A stretch of 64,000 nucleotides of DNA from VXLM01 sp034421575 (GTDB taxonomy: Bacteria; Chloroflexota; Dehalococcoidia; Lucifugimonadales; VXLM01): assembly GCA_034421575.1 (NCBI GenBank), contig DAOUKG010000078.1:6859-70858 (forward strand), in the 5' to 3' direction. Under the pieces are notes generated by a model, which was not told the DNA's origin, ran no database searches, and saw only the letters and a program-made list of their open reading frames with translations. Position 1 is the first letter of the stretch. Each line of letters starts with the position of its first letter. The position numbers were made by a program, and so were the translations under genes. Shown here piece after piece: positions 17,382-26,136 of this stretch.

Positions 17382-18248
17382 TCACCGGGCGATGATCGGC
17401 GACTGTAGGAACTTGAAGATGTCCGAGTCCGCCGGAAGCACGACGGTCGTGTTCTCGCCAAGGAACTCGGCGTAGGCGTCCAGTGACCGCAGGAAGGTAT
17501 AGAATTCGGGGTCTCGCTCCAATGCATCAGCGTAAATCGCGATGGCCTCCGCCTCGGCCTCACCCCTGATGATGTCGGCTTCCTTCTGCGCCGTCGACCG
17601 GATCTCAACGGCCTCGCGATCAACCTCCGCCCGCTTCTGCAGGTCGGCCTCCGCACCTTCAGCGCGCTCACGGTCTGCGATGCGCTTCCTTTCCGCCTTC
17701 ATGCGCTCATAGACGCTGCCGGCGATCGACTGCGGGAAGTCCGCCCGCTTGATCCTCACGTCCACTATGTCGATCCCAAGCTCGCTGATGAGTGGACGGA
17801 CGGCGTCGCGCACGTCGTTTTCGATCTGTTCGCGCTTGGTCTTGATGATTTCGAGCTGCAAATCGCTAGCGATCTCCCGGCGAAGTTCCGACGCCACGAT
17901 GTCAATAACCCTCGATCGCGCCTGCGCAACGCTGCGAACGGTCTGGAAGAACAACAGCGGGTCGGTGACCCTGCCTCTCGCGTACACGTCGATGATCAAC
18001 CGCTTCTTGTCGGAGGTCAGAAGCGACTCGGCCGGCGCGTCGAAGATGAGAAGCCGCTTCTCGAACTTCGTAACGCTGTCAACCAGCGGCGCCTTGACGT
18101 ACAGACCCGCGGACCTGATCGATCGCTGTGGGTCGCCCAATCGCGTGATGATTGCGAGCTCCGTCTCGTCGACCACGACCAGCACCTGCGGCAATATGAT
18201 TGCCGATAGTACCAACAGCGTTATGAGTAGCGTCGCGATGAATCTCAT
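17382..18248 (-). CDS. hflC: HflC, SPFH-domain membrane protein
   Basis: The protein has 288 residues. A single N-terminal transmembrane helix (about 4-26) precedes an SPFH/band-7 domain (TRLGDPQRSIRSAGLYVKAPLVDSV...). A long charged helical segment (about 150-245, EQIENDVRDAV...RKRIADRERAEGAEADLQKRAEV) and the conserved AEAEAIAIYADALERDPEFYTFLRSL region of HflC follow. With HflK it forms a cage that surrounds and modulates the FtsH protease. The start overlaps the hflK stop by four bases (ATGA), so the two are translated together. Confidence 0.92.
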   Translation of the reverse strand: MRFIATLLITLLVLSAIILPQVLVVVDETELAIITRLGDPQRSIRSAGLYVKAPLVDSVTKFEKRLLIFDAPAESLLTSDKKRLIIDVYARGRVTDPLLFFQTVRSVAQARSRVIDIVASELRREIASDLQLEIIKTKREQIENDVRDAVRPLISELGIDIVDVRIKRADFPQSIAGSVYERMKAERKRIADRERAEGAEADLQKRAEVDREAVEIRSTAQKEADIIRGEAEAEAIAIYADALERDPEFYTFLRSLDAYAEFLGENTTVVLPADSDIFKFLQSPIIAR

Positions 18249-19321
18249 TGCGATGTTGACTCCGTCTGCTGGATCGTAGGTACCGGACCTACGGGCTGCG
18301 TCGGCGCCTGTGGCGCGGCAAACGGGGCCTGCTCCGCTTCATTCAGGTTGAGCAGTTGCAGAAGCCCGCCGCCCACTTCGCCGTCCACAATGAATATCTC
18401 CACTGCGGGCAGGATGTCCTCCATCCTCTCGAGGAACAGCCTCTGAACCGTCACGTCAGGGGCCTCGCGATACGCATTCAGGATAGACGTGAACCTTTGG
18501 GCCTGACCCGTCGCCTCGTTGACGCGCTGCGCCCTGAAGGCCTGCGCTTCCTGGAGCAATCGTTCCGCGTCACCTCTGGCCCTCGGAAGAATGTCCTCTC
18601 CGTAGGCGTCCGCCAGGTTTATGATGCGTTCCTTGTCCTCTCTTGCGCGCACGACGTCGTCGAACGCGTCCTGCACCTCCGCCGGCGGGTTCACGTTCAA
18701 CAGCTTAACCTCAGCCACGCGGATGCCCGCCTCATACGTGTCGAGAAGCTGCTGCAGCAGGTCCTTCGTCTCGGCCTGCACGGCTTCCTTCTCCGTCGTG
18801 AGGACGTCGTCGATGTTGCGGCTGCCGACGACCTGCCTCAATGCTGATTCGGAGGCGTCCTTGATAGTCTTGCCCGCCGGGTCCACCGCGCGGAAGAGGA
18901 ATTTCTCAATGTCCTTGATCTCGAACTGCACGAGAAGCTGCACGTCGACGATGTTCTCGTCGCCCGTGATCATCAGGGACTCTTCGAGGAAGGGGGTGTC
19001 GCCACGGATGCCGATCTCAAGTCGGCGGCGTTGCCGGACATCGACGATGGCGCGATTGCCAATGGGGTTCGGCCACCACCAGTGAAGGCCCGGACCAGCC
19101 GTATCTTCGAAGATGCCGAAACGGCGGAGCGCCGCAACCTCGGCGGGCTCGACCGTATAGAAACCCGTGCCCAGCCATCCAATGGCCCCAAGCACGATGA
19201 TTCCAAGTATTCCGTATACGAGGCCGCCGCCTCCGCCCCCAAAGCCGAACCGGCCAAATACGCCCTTGATCCGAGACGTTATCTGCTCGAAGTTTACTTC
19301 CGGCTCGTCTTGCCTGTACAT
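18245..19321 (-). CDS. hflK: HflK, SPFH-domain membrane protein
   Basis: The protein has 358 residues from the chosen ATG (the frame continues 16 codons further upstream). A Gly-rich N-terminal part (FGRFGFGGGGGGLVYG) leads into a transmembrane helix (about 33-53). The SPFH domain has the HflK hallmarks VEPAEVAALRRFGIF, GPGLHWWWPNPIG and NIVDVQLLVQFEI. The helical region contains VAEVKLLNVNPPAEVQDAFDDV and RGDAERLLQEAQAF, and a Pro/Gln-rich tail ends the protein. Partner of HflC in the FtsH-regulating complex. ftsH itself is not in the window. Confidence 0.92.
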   Translation of the reverse strand: MYRQDEPEVNFEQITSRIKGVFGRFGFGGGGGGLVYGILGIIVLGAIGWLGTGFYTVEPAEVAALRRFGIFEDTAGPGLHWWWPNPIGNRAIVDVRQRRRLEIGIRGDTPFLEESLMITGDENIVDVQLLVQFEIKDIEKFLFRAVDPAGKTIKDASESALRQVVGSRNIDDVLTTEKEAVQAETKDLLQQLLDTYEAGIRVAEVKLLNVNPPAEVQDAFDDVVRAREDKERIINLADAYGEDILPRARGDAERLLQEAQAFRAQRVNEATGQAQRFTSILNAYREAPDVTVQRLFLERMEDILPAVEIFIVDGEVGGGLLQLLNLNEAEQAPFAAPQAPTQPVGPVPTIQQTESTSQ

Positions 19322-19481
19322 CCGGTCCCGATTGCGTCCGACACAAGTCTTGAATTCATAGTACCACACTCACGCTCCCAATCTTCCAACCCTTCCATCA
19401 AAACCCACCAGAATGCCACCGTCCGTCACCACGAAGACCCTTACCCCTCTCCGGTCGTGGGAAGGACAGAAGGACCCGTCC

Positions 19482-19598
19482 GTTCGCCCTGAGCCTGTCG
19501 AAGAGCAAGACCCACAAACCAATACGCCAACTGCCCAATACCCACCTGCCTCTCGGCACTGCCAAACCATCGTCATTCCGGCGAAGGCCGGAATCCAG
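19482..19598. repeat. family B and family A repeats between hflK and the metallopeptidase
   Basis: 19482-19506 is GTTCGCCCTGAGCCTGTCGA plus AGAGC (family B). 19571-19598 is CGTCATTCCGGCGAAGGCCG plus GAATCCAG (family A). The 335-bp gap holds no gene. Confidence 0.8.
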
Positions 19599-19656
19599 AA
19601 ATCTCCTTCCGCACTGAGCCACAACTTTCTATTTAATATGTTCTACGCAATACCCC

Positions 19657-20973
19657 CTACTTTCTCTCCCCCTCCAACTCCGCCAACCGCTCAAGGAACT
19701 GCTCGTAGCTCGATATCCCCCCCATCTCCCCGACGAACGTCCTAAGATCCGGCATCAGATCTCGAAACCTGTGCAGCTGCCCCGCGATCGGGCTCGACGA
19801 TGCGGCATTCTCGGCATACGTCCCGTGAAACGCGAAGTACGCCTGGTTCAGCCTGCGAATCGGGTACCCGTTCTCAACGAACTCCAACCGCCTCTCCTCC
19901 ATGTACGCCTCAGCCTCGTCCACCTTGCCCTCAGCCAGCAGCTCGTCCACCCTCAAGCGGGTCTCACGCATCTCCTCGCGATATCCGAAATGCTCGTCCC
20001 TGCCGTGAAGACCACTCTCAGGAGCGGGTTGGGGAGCCGCGTCACCCTCGGTCTCACCCCCTCTGGGGGAGAGATTCAGAGAGGGGGCCGAGAGAAGCTC
20101 TCTCGCCGCGTCACCGATCTCCCGCCCGACGATGTCCGCAAGCGTCTCGTTCAGCGTCACCATCTCGCTGGACGTGAACATCTTCTGCCCCAGCGGCCGG
20201 AACGCCATGTAGTGGTGCATCCACTCGTGGGCCGCCGCCCGAAACGTGTAATCCGGCGGAAGCGTGTCGAGCACCGACGCCGGATACGCCGCGAGTCCTC
20301 CAACCTGGAAGCTGATCGCTGCCACGTCCTCCTCTTCCATCAACCTGTCTTCGAGACGCTCCCGCACCACGAGGCTGACGTCCGGCTCCATCAATACTTC
20401 GTGCTGCCGCTCGATGCGGTCCCTCGGTGAGGTCAACAGCACTATCGGGGGCCCCGCCAACCGGATATCGACCGGAGGAAACACGAAACTCTCCCACCCG
20501 CTCAGTCCCACCTCCCGTATCACCGTGCTCAACGTGCTCTCAATCGTCTCCTCCACGCTGTCACGCAGCGCCGATCGCTCACCGGCAAGCCGCTCGACCT
20601 CCTCCTGGAGCGCCGTGACTTCCCCGCTACTCGGACCGGACATCGCGCGGTCCAGCGCATATTTCGCTCCCAAGAGGTCGCGACCCAGGTCAAAGTACCG
20701 CTCCAGTTCAGCCAGTCGCTCCGCCTCGGACTTCTCTCGCCCGAACAGCCTGGTCCAGAGCAAATGCACCCACTTATCAGGGAAATTACGCACCTCCCAC
20801 TCGCTGATGCTGTACCGGTAAGGCAGTGCAACCCGCTGGACCGGATTCAAACCCAACGTATCCCTCGCCACGCCGAACACCAACACCACCGGAAGCAGAA
20901 AGAAAAACACCCACCTGAGTACCCGCCGCAGCCTACGAATAAGACCGTACCTCCAACACCCTGCTGCTCTCAA
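19657..20973 (-). CDS. membrane-anchored HExxH metallopeptidase-like protein
   Basis: The protein is about 438 residues; it starts at TTG, with the exact start uncertain. A basic N-terminus and one transmembrane helix (about 19-36, LRWVFFFLLPVVLVFGV) anchor it. A helical region (about 80-150) leads to the zinc motif HEWMH (249-253), with NETLADIVG supplying a likely third ligand Glu276. This is the gluzincin arrangement, so a membrane-bound zinc peptidase facing outward is probable. Residues about 296-306 (PSLNLSPRGG) are a translated copy of the family C intergenic repeat, inserted in frame after the active site. The family is not one I can name. Confidence 0.75.
   Translation of the reverse strand: MRAAGCWRYGLIRRLRRVLRWVFFFLLPVVLVFGVARDTLGLNPVQRVALPYRYSISEWEVRNFPDKWVHLLWTRLFGREKSEAERLAELERYFDLGRDLLGAKYALDRAMSGPSSGEVTALQEEVERLAGERSALRDSVEETIESTLSTVIREVGLSGWESFVFPPVDIRLAGPPIVLLTSPRDRIERQHEVLMEPDVSLVVRERLEDRLMEEEDVAAISFQVGGLAAYPASVLDTLPPDYTFRAAAHEWMHHYMAFRPLGQKMFTSSEMVTLNETLADIVGREIGDAARELLSAPSLNLSPRGGETEGDAAPQPAPESGLHGRDEHFGYREEMRETRLRVDELLAEGKVDEAEAYMEERRLEFVENGYPIRRLNQAYFAFHGTYAENAASSSPIAGQLHRFRDLMPDLRTFVGEMGGISSYEQFLERLAELEGERK
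20056..20087. repeat. family C repeat inside a coding sequence
   Basis: ACCCCCTCTGGGGGAGAGAT followed by TCAGAGAGGGGG matches the family C intergenic repeat (compare 22651-22689). It is read in frame as part of the metallopeptidase gene. Confidence 0.8.
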
Positions 20974-21378
20974 TCATATCGCCCCCTCCCTCTCCCACGC
21001 ACATCCAACACCAGTTCCACTACCGTCGCTCTCACACCCTCTTCCGTTCGCGTGAGAGGACTGGGGTGAGGGCATTGCCCACCCCAGCCACTAATCCCCT
21101 CCGTTCGTCCTGAGCCTGTCGAAGGGCGAGCCCCAACACCCAGACACCAACAACCAACTAACCTGCCCCCGTCATTCCCGCGAAAAACGTCACCCCGTAC
21201 CACGATACGGGGCGGGATTCCATCTCCCCCTCTGTGCCTCACACCCACCGTGGCGAACCCCCTCAAGCCTGACCAGCACTTTACGCCTGGCCGACGAGGT
21301 CCGCCCGACTGGCGAAGTCCTTGACCCTTCGACCTCTTCGCCGTACCCTTCTCTCCCACACCCCACCGGAGGACCGCC
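20974..21378. repeat. gene-free region with family H, B and nested A repeats
   Basis: 21035-21075 is a family H copy (CTCTTCCGTTCGCGTGAGAG then GACTGGGGTGAGGG). 21103-21127 is family B. 21170-21223 is family A whose loop is replaced by the hairpin CCCCGTA/TACGGGG (21193-21199, 21206-21212). No gene is seen. Confidence 0.75.
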
Positions 21379-22461
21379 ATGAAAGCCGCCGTGCTCTACG
21401 AATCCGAGACCCCACTCGTAATCGAGGAGTTGGACATAGGCGAGCCCGGCCCCGGCCAAGTCATGGTCAAGATGATGGCCAGCGGCGTCTGCCACTCCGA
21501 CTGGCACGTGGTCAAGGGCGAGTGGACGCATCTCCCCCTGCCGATCATCCTCGGCCATGAGGGTGCCGGCATCGTCGAGGCCACCGGCCCCGGCGTGATC
21601 AACGTCAAGCCCGGAGACCACGTCGTTCTGGCCTGGCGGTCGCAGTGCAGTCTCTGCGAGATGTGCCAGCTTGGTTGGCCTGCGCTCTGCTACGACAACC
21701 AGTACCCTAAGCAGAAGCCCACCCTCCGCTCATCCGGACAGGAGATCAACCAGATGGTCGGCGTCGGGAGCTTCGGTAGCTACCAGATCGTGAGCGAGGT
21801 GGCCGCCATCCCCATCGACAAGGACATCCCCTTCCCGCAGGCCTCCCTTATAGGCTGTGGAGTCACCACAGGCGTCGGAGCGGCGATCAACACCGCACAG
21901 GTCGAGCCGGGAACGACCGCCGCTGTCTTCGGTGCCGGTGGAGTCGGCCTGAACGTCATTCAGGGATGCCGCATCGCCGGAGCTACGACGATCATCGCCG
22001 TCGACCTCCTCGAAAACAAGCTCGACATGGCCCGCGAGTTCGGCGCCACTCATACCGTGAACGCCGGTGAGGAAGACGCCGTCGAGGCCATCAAGTCCCT
22101 GACGGGCGGCTACGGCGTCCACTACGCCTTCGAGGCAATCGGCCTCGTGGAGAAGCCTTTCATTCAGAGCATCCTTTGCACCCGCAACCGCGGCATGTCC
22201 ATCTGGGTCGGCCACGCCCCGCACGGCACGCCTGTCACCATCGACGCGCGCGACCTGATGATGGAGAAGATCGTCATGGGCTCCCTCTACGGAAGCGGCC
22301 AGCCCATGATCACTTTCCCCCGTCTCCTCAACCTCTACAAGCAGGGGGAACTCATGCTCGACGAGCTCGTCTCCCGCACCTACCCCGTCGAACGGATCAA
22401 CGACGCGTTCGAGGCCCTCGGCAAAGGCGAGGTCGCCCGAAGTACCCTCTCCTTCGACTAG
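21379..22461 (+). CDS. zinc-dependent alcohol dehydrogenase (medium-chain family)
   Basis: The protein has 360 residues. The GroES-like catalytic domain carries the catalytic zinc ligands Cys38 (SGVCHSD) and His60-Glu61 (LGHEGAG). The structural zinc site is four cysteines at 90, 93, 96 and 104 (CSLCEMCQLGWPALC). The NAD-binding Rossmann motif is GAGGVGLNVIQG (about 185-196), followed by the acidic VDLLENK. The closest pattern is the class III / benzyl-type alcohol dehydrogenases that oxidise primary or aromatic alcohols, or S-hydroxymethyl thiols. It stands alone, flanked by repeats, with no operon partner to narrow the substrate. Confidence 0.9.
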   Translation: MKAAVLYESETPLVIEELDIGEPGPGQVMVKMMASGVCHSDWHVVKGEWTHLPLPIILGHEGAGIVEATGPGVINVKPGDHVVLAWRSQCSLCEMCQLGWPALCYDNQYPKQKPTLRSSGQEINQMVGVGSFGSYQIVSEVAAIPIDKDIPFPQASLIGCGVTTGVGAAINTAQVEPGTTAAVFGAGGVGLNVIQGCRIAGATTIIAVDLLENKLDMAREFGATHTVNAGEEDAVEAIKSLTGGYGVHYAFEAIGLVEKPFIQSILCTRNRGMSIWVGHAPHGTPVTIDARDLMMEKIVMGSLYGSGQPMITFPRLLNLYKQGELMLDELVSRTYPVERINDAFEALGKGEVARSTLSFD

Positions 22462-22504
22462 AGATTCAACATCATTGCATTGAAGGGGAGCGAAACCATG
22501 GCCA

Positions 22505-22690
22505 AGTCAGGGCGGGTTTCAAACCCGCCCTGACGTTGTTGGACCCAAATCCAACCCTCTACACAAATGCCGATCTGCCCCCTCTCCCGTTCTCGGGAGA
22601 GGACTAGGGTGAGGGCGATCCTCCCACTAGGGAAGAGACACAACCAACCAAAATCTCTCCCCCGCCGGGGGAGAGATACAGAGAGGGGGC
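22505..22690. repeat. cluster of family F, H and C repeats
   Basis: 22510-22534 is a palindrome with core GGCGGGTTTCAAACCCGCC (family F). 22577-22620 is family H. 22651-22689 is family C (AATCTCTCCCCCGCCGGGGG, then AGAGATACAGAGAGGGG). Three different families sit side by side in one gap. Confidence 0.8.
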
Positions 22691-22700
22691 TTCCTCCCTC

Positions 22701-23621
22701 TTAGTCCACAGTCTGGCTCTTCGAGCGAATCGAAGACTCGAACGCCGACATCTTGTTCAGCGGCAGGCGAGGCCACGTTCTCTTCCACGGGTCGGTGACG
22801 TTCACCGTCAGCAGACCGAAGTCGCCGATCTCCTCCGTGATCACGTCGCCGTGCTGGATCGGACCAAGCCCCACGTGGTTCGTGCCTGTCGCGATCACGT
22901 CACCGGCCTTCATCGTCGTGATCCACGTGATGAACTCCACGGTCTCCTCGACCGTTCGACCCATGTCGCTCGTGTTGTGGTCCTGCCGTGGCTCGCCGTT
23001 GACCCACAGCTTAATATCGAGATTCTGCGGATCGTCGACCTCGTCGGCCGTGACGATCACCGGCCCCAGCGGGCAGAAGGTATCCCACGACTTGCCCCAG
23101 AAAAAGCTGCTGCCGCCATTGGGATTCACGCCCCGCGCCGACACGTCCATGAAATTCAGGTAGCCGAAGATGTGGCCGCCCGCCTTCTCCGCCGGCACAT
23201 CGGTCGATGTCTTTCCGATAACCAGTCCAAGCTCGGCCTCGTGGTGGAAGTGGGGCACCGGCGCGTCTGGAAGCTCGACCGTGTCGCCGTCTCCGATCAC
23301 CGCGCTCGGTGACTTCAGGAACGCTTCCCGGTCGGTCGGAAACGGCAGCTTGCCGTTCTCGAGGTAGTTGCCCGCCATGCAGGCGATGCGCGTCGGCTCC
23401 GGCAATGGCGCCCGCAGACGAACGTCCGCTATCGGCACTCCCTCCGAGTTGGCCGCCGCATCCTCCAGCTTCGCGCGATAGTCGTCAAACTTGTCGATCA
23501 GTCCCCGCATCAACGTCTGCGCGTCGATATGGGGGATGTCCCCGACAACCCCCGACACGTCCACCACGTTGTCACCCCTCAGCACACCCGGAGTGAAGTC
23601 ATTGAATAGTACCAGCCTCAT
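22701..23621 (-). CDS. fumarylacetoacetate hydrolase (FAH) family protein
   Basis: The protein has 306 residues and starts at ATG behind AAGGAG. The N-terminal small domain is MRLVLFNDF...NVVDVSG. The FAH catalytic domain has HFHHEAELGLVIGK (metal-binding Glu pair), GYLNFMDVSARG (metal-binding Asp), FWGKSWDTFCPLGPVIV and GDVIATGTNHVGLG. Members hydrolyse or decarboxylate beta-diketo acids in aromatic degradation, for example 5-oxopent-3-ene-1,2,5-tricarboxylate decarboxylase or 2-keto-pentenoate hydratase. It is consistent with the ring-cleavage-type HpcH aldolases in the window, but it is not adjacent to either. Confidence 0.9.
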   Translation of the reverse strand: MRLVLFNDFTPGVLRGDNVVDVSGVVGDIPHIDAQTLMRGLIDKFDDYRAKLEDAAANSEGVPIADVRLRAPLPEPTRIACMAGNYLENGKLPFPTDREAFLKSPSAVIGDGDTVELPDAPVPHFHHEAELGLVIGKTSTDVPAEKAGGHIFGYLNFMDVSARGVNPNGGSSFFWGKSWDTFCPLGPVIVTADEVDDPQNLDIKLWVNGEPRQDHNTSDMGRTVEETVEFITWITTMKAGDVIATGTNHVGLGPIQHGDVITEEIGDFGLLTVNVTDPWKRTWPRLPLNKMSAFESSIRSKSQTVD

Positions 23622-23787
23622 GCACCAATCTCCTTTTCGCTATATCTTTCAGCCGCGCGATTGTAGCACAGCCCTTTCGACACCGTCCAAGCAATGGGGC
23701 CTTCGTTGACATGCCGTCTTCATCGCAATAACGTACGTCCCAATAGCGAAAACACTCCCGACCACCCAGCAATAACCCTCTCCCTAC

Positions 23788-24333
23788 ATGATCCCCGACT
23801 GGCTCCCATATCTCCTCAACGGCCTCCTTCTCCTTGCCATTGCCTCAGTCATCTACTACGGCATCAGGCTCGGCATCACCCCCATGCCAAGCTCGCGGAA
23901 AGCCGTAGCAACCTTCATCGACCTGATCCCTGAGTCCACGGACGGAAAGATAGTCGACCTCGGATCGGGCTGGGGGACGCTCGCCTATCCCATTGCCAAG
24001 TGCTTCCCCCACGCCGAGGTCATCGGCTGCGAACTCTCGCCCATCCCGTGGCTCTACTCTCGCGCCAAAGGCGTCTTCGTCCGTCGCCCCAATCTTACCC
24101 TGCTCAGGCGGAGCGTCTTCGATATCGACCTGACCGATGTGGACGTGGTCGTGGTGTACCTCCATCCCGCCGCGATGCGCAAGCTCCGCGCCAAGTTCGA
24201 ACGAGAGCTTCGCCCCGGTACTCTCGTCCTCTCCAACACATTCGTCGTCCCGACGTGGGAAGCCGTGCAGACGCACCACCTCGGCAAGTCATGGATTTCC
24301 ACATCGAACGATATCTACGTCTACCGTGTTTGA
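23788..24333 (+). CDS. membrane-anchored class I SAM-dependent methyltransferase-like protein
   Basis: The protein has 181 residues. An N-terminal hydrophobic helix (about 7-26, LLNGLLLLAIASVIYYGI) is followed by a Rossmann-like core with the SAM-binding motif IVDLGSGWGTLAYP (about 54-67) and an acidic strand-2 end (VIGCELSP). Next come a short DxTD segment (FDIDLTDVDVVVVYL) and LRPGTLVLSNTF. The fold and the membrane anchor are similar to small methyltransferases that act on membrane or lysine substrates. The target is unknown. No operon partner. Confidence 0.75.
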   Translation: MIPDWLPYLLNGLLLLAIASVIYYGIRLGITPMPSSRKAVATFIDLIPESTDGKIVDLGSGWGTLAYPIAKCFPHAEVIGCELSPIPWLYSRAKGVFVRRPNLTLLRRSVFDIDLTDVDVVVVYLHPAAMRKLRAKFERELRPGTLVLSNTFVVPTWEAVQTHHLGKSWISTSNDIYVYRV

Positions 24334-24390
24334 CGATTGTGATGTAGCATAGCTACCCTAGAACTTAGGAACCACAGGAGCGCTCTTCAG

Positions 24391-26121
24391 ATGTACGAGA
24401 CCATATCGACCGACGTACTCATCATTGGAGGCGGAGGCGCGGGCTTGAGGGCCGCCGTGGAGGCGCGAGATCACGGCGCCAGCGTGACCATGATCGTCAA
24501 GGGTAAGTACGGAAACAGCGGCTGCACCCTGAACGTCGGCACCAGCGCCGTAGTAGGTCTCAACGGGCAGAACGGCGACACAAACATGTCCTCGATGTAT
24601 GACCTCGTCTCCTTCGGCGGATTCCTCGCCGATCAGAAGCTCGCAAAGATCCTTGTCGATGAGACCATGGAGCGCGTCCAGGAGCTCGTGGAGTGGGGCG
24701 TCGACTTCCAGCGCGAGGACGACGGGAACATCGCTCTGTACCGCTCCGCCGCGCACACTCACGTAAGGAACTTCACCCTGAAGCCGGGCGATAATGCGCG
24801 AGAGCACACCTATGGCGCTCCTCCCGGATGGGCCATGATGGACGCTCTAATGGACCAGGCCGAAGACCGCGGCGTCACCGTGATGGACGACGCCGTGCTC
24901 ATCGACCTTCTGACGACCGACGGACGTGTCGTCGGGGCTACGGTGCTCGACTGCCGCCGCAACGAGACACTCGTCGTCCAGGCCAAGACGACCATCCTCG
25001 CGACAGGCACCTACAGCCACATCTTCGCTCCCACCACCGTCTCGCCATTCGAGACGGGCGACGGGCAATGCGCAGCCTACAGAGTGGGGGCAGACTTGAC
25101 CGGCATGGAGGCCTCTCAGTTCGTCGCCACTTCCGTCGGCTTCCCGCCCGGCACGAGATTTCTCAACTCCGAAAACGAGGACTTCCTTCCAAAATACGGC
25201 ATCGACGACCCGCGCAATTTCGCCAAGGAACCTCTGACCTACGCCGTCTGGAAGGAGATCAAGGAGGGCAGAGGATTCAAGGGCGATAAGGTCATGCTCG
25301 ACATGAGCGCCGCCTTCGAGAGGGAGAATATGCCCTGGTGGTTCATGGACTTGGTTAAGGAGCAGACTGAAAAGCGCGGTATTGACCTTCGCCACGAGCC
25401 GGTAGCTTCCGAGCCGCGCGCGCATACGACGATTGGCGGCGTCGCCATCAATGAGAAGTGCGAGACAACCGTTCCCGGCCTCTACGCGTCCGGCGCGGTG
25501 GCCGGCGGCGTCTACGGTCACGCCAGGCCCGAGGGATACACCTCCATGATAACCGTCGTCTTCGGCCAGCGGGCAGGGCGCTATGCAGCCGAGGAGGCCA
25601 ATGCCATTGGTCACGTCCTCGTGGACTCCGGGCAGGTGCGGGCAAGCCTCGCGGCCGCAGCGGACACAATCGCCAACGCCGCCACCGTGAAGCCCAGCGA
25701 CATCAAGCGCAAGATCAAGGCCACGACGCGGCGCTATGCGTGGGTCATCAAGGATGAAGAGGGACTCACCAACGGCCTCGCCCGCATCAGGCGGATTCAC
25801 GCTGAGACCGGAAAGCTGAGGGCCCGAAACGGCTACGACTGGGCTCGCGCACTCGAAGTCCGCAACCTGCTCCTGTCGGCAGAACTGCACTTCATCGGTT
25901 CATTGGAGCGCAAGGAGAGCAGGGGAGCCTTCTTCCGCGACGACTACCCCGAGACCGACAACGTCAACTGGCTGAAAAACATTCTCTACAGACAGGTCGA
26001 TGGCGAATTGGCGCTTGATTACGAGGTGCCCGACCTTCTGTACTGCGACCCCGCCACACATAATGGGCGGCTCCAGTACCAGCCGATCTCGAACTACGGC
26101 ACGAGCATGGCAGCCGTCTAG
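24391..26121 (+). CDS. FAD-dependent oxidoreductase, fumarate reductase/succinate dehydrogenase flavoprotein type
   Basis: The protein has 576 residues and starts at ATG behind AGGAG. The N-terminal dinucleotide-binding motif is IIGGGGAGLRAAVEA (about 10-24), followed by YGNSGCTLN, the FAD-loop region. The capping domain and catalytic region carry TTIGGVAINEKC...VPGLYASGAVAGGVYGHARPEGYTSM, with the C-terminal helical domain RKIKATTRRYAWVIKD. This is the SdhA/FrdA/NadB/AprA superfamily. No iron-sulfur or membrane-anchor subunit is adjacent, so it may be a soluble reductase or dehydrogenase of an unknown carboxylic acid or sulfur substrate. Confidence 0.88.
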   Translation: MYETISTDVLIIGGGGAGLRAAVEARDHGASVTMIVKGKYGNSGCTLNVGTSAVVGLNGQNGDTNMSSMYDLVSFGGFLADQKLAKILVDETMERVQELVEWGVDFQREDDGNIALYRSAAHTHVRNFTLKPGDNAREHTYGAPPGWAMMDALMDQAEDRGVTVMDDAVLIDLLTTDGRVVGATVLDCRRNETLVVQAKTTILATGTYSHIFAPTTVSPFETGDGQCAAYRVGADLTGMEASQFVATSVGFPPGTRFLNSENEDFLPKYGIDDPRNFAKEPLTYAVWKEIKEGRGFKGDKVMLDMSAAFERENMPWWFMDLVKEQTEKRGIDLRHEPVASEPRAHTTIGGVAINEKCETTVPGLYASGAVAGGVYGHARPEGYTSMITVVFGQRAGRYAAEEANAIGHVLVDSGQVRASLAAAADTIANAATVKPSDIKRKIKATTRRYAWVIKDEEGLTNGLARIRRIHAETGKLRARNGYDWARALEVRNLLLSAELHFIGSLERKESRGAFFRDDYPETDNVNWLKNILYRQVDGELALDYEVPDLLYCDPATHNGRLQYQPISNYGTSMAAV

Positions 26122-26136
26122 TCGACTTGCGCAGCC

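Noticed and set aside
24391..26121. Adenylylsulfate reductase alpha subunit (AprA)
   Set aside because: No AprB gene is adjacent and the motifs fit the broad SdhA/FrdA/NadB/AprA superfamily equally well.
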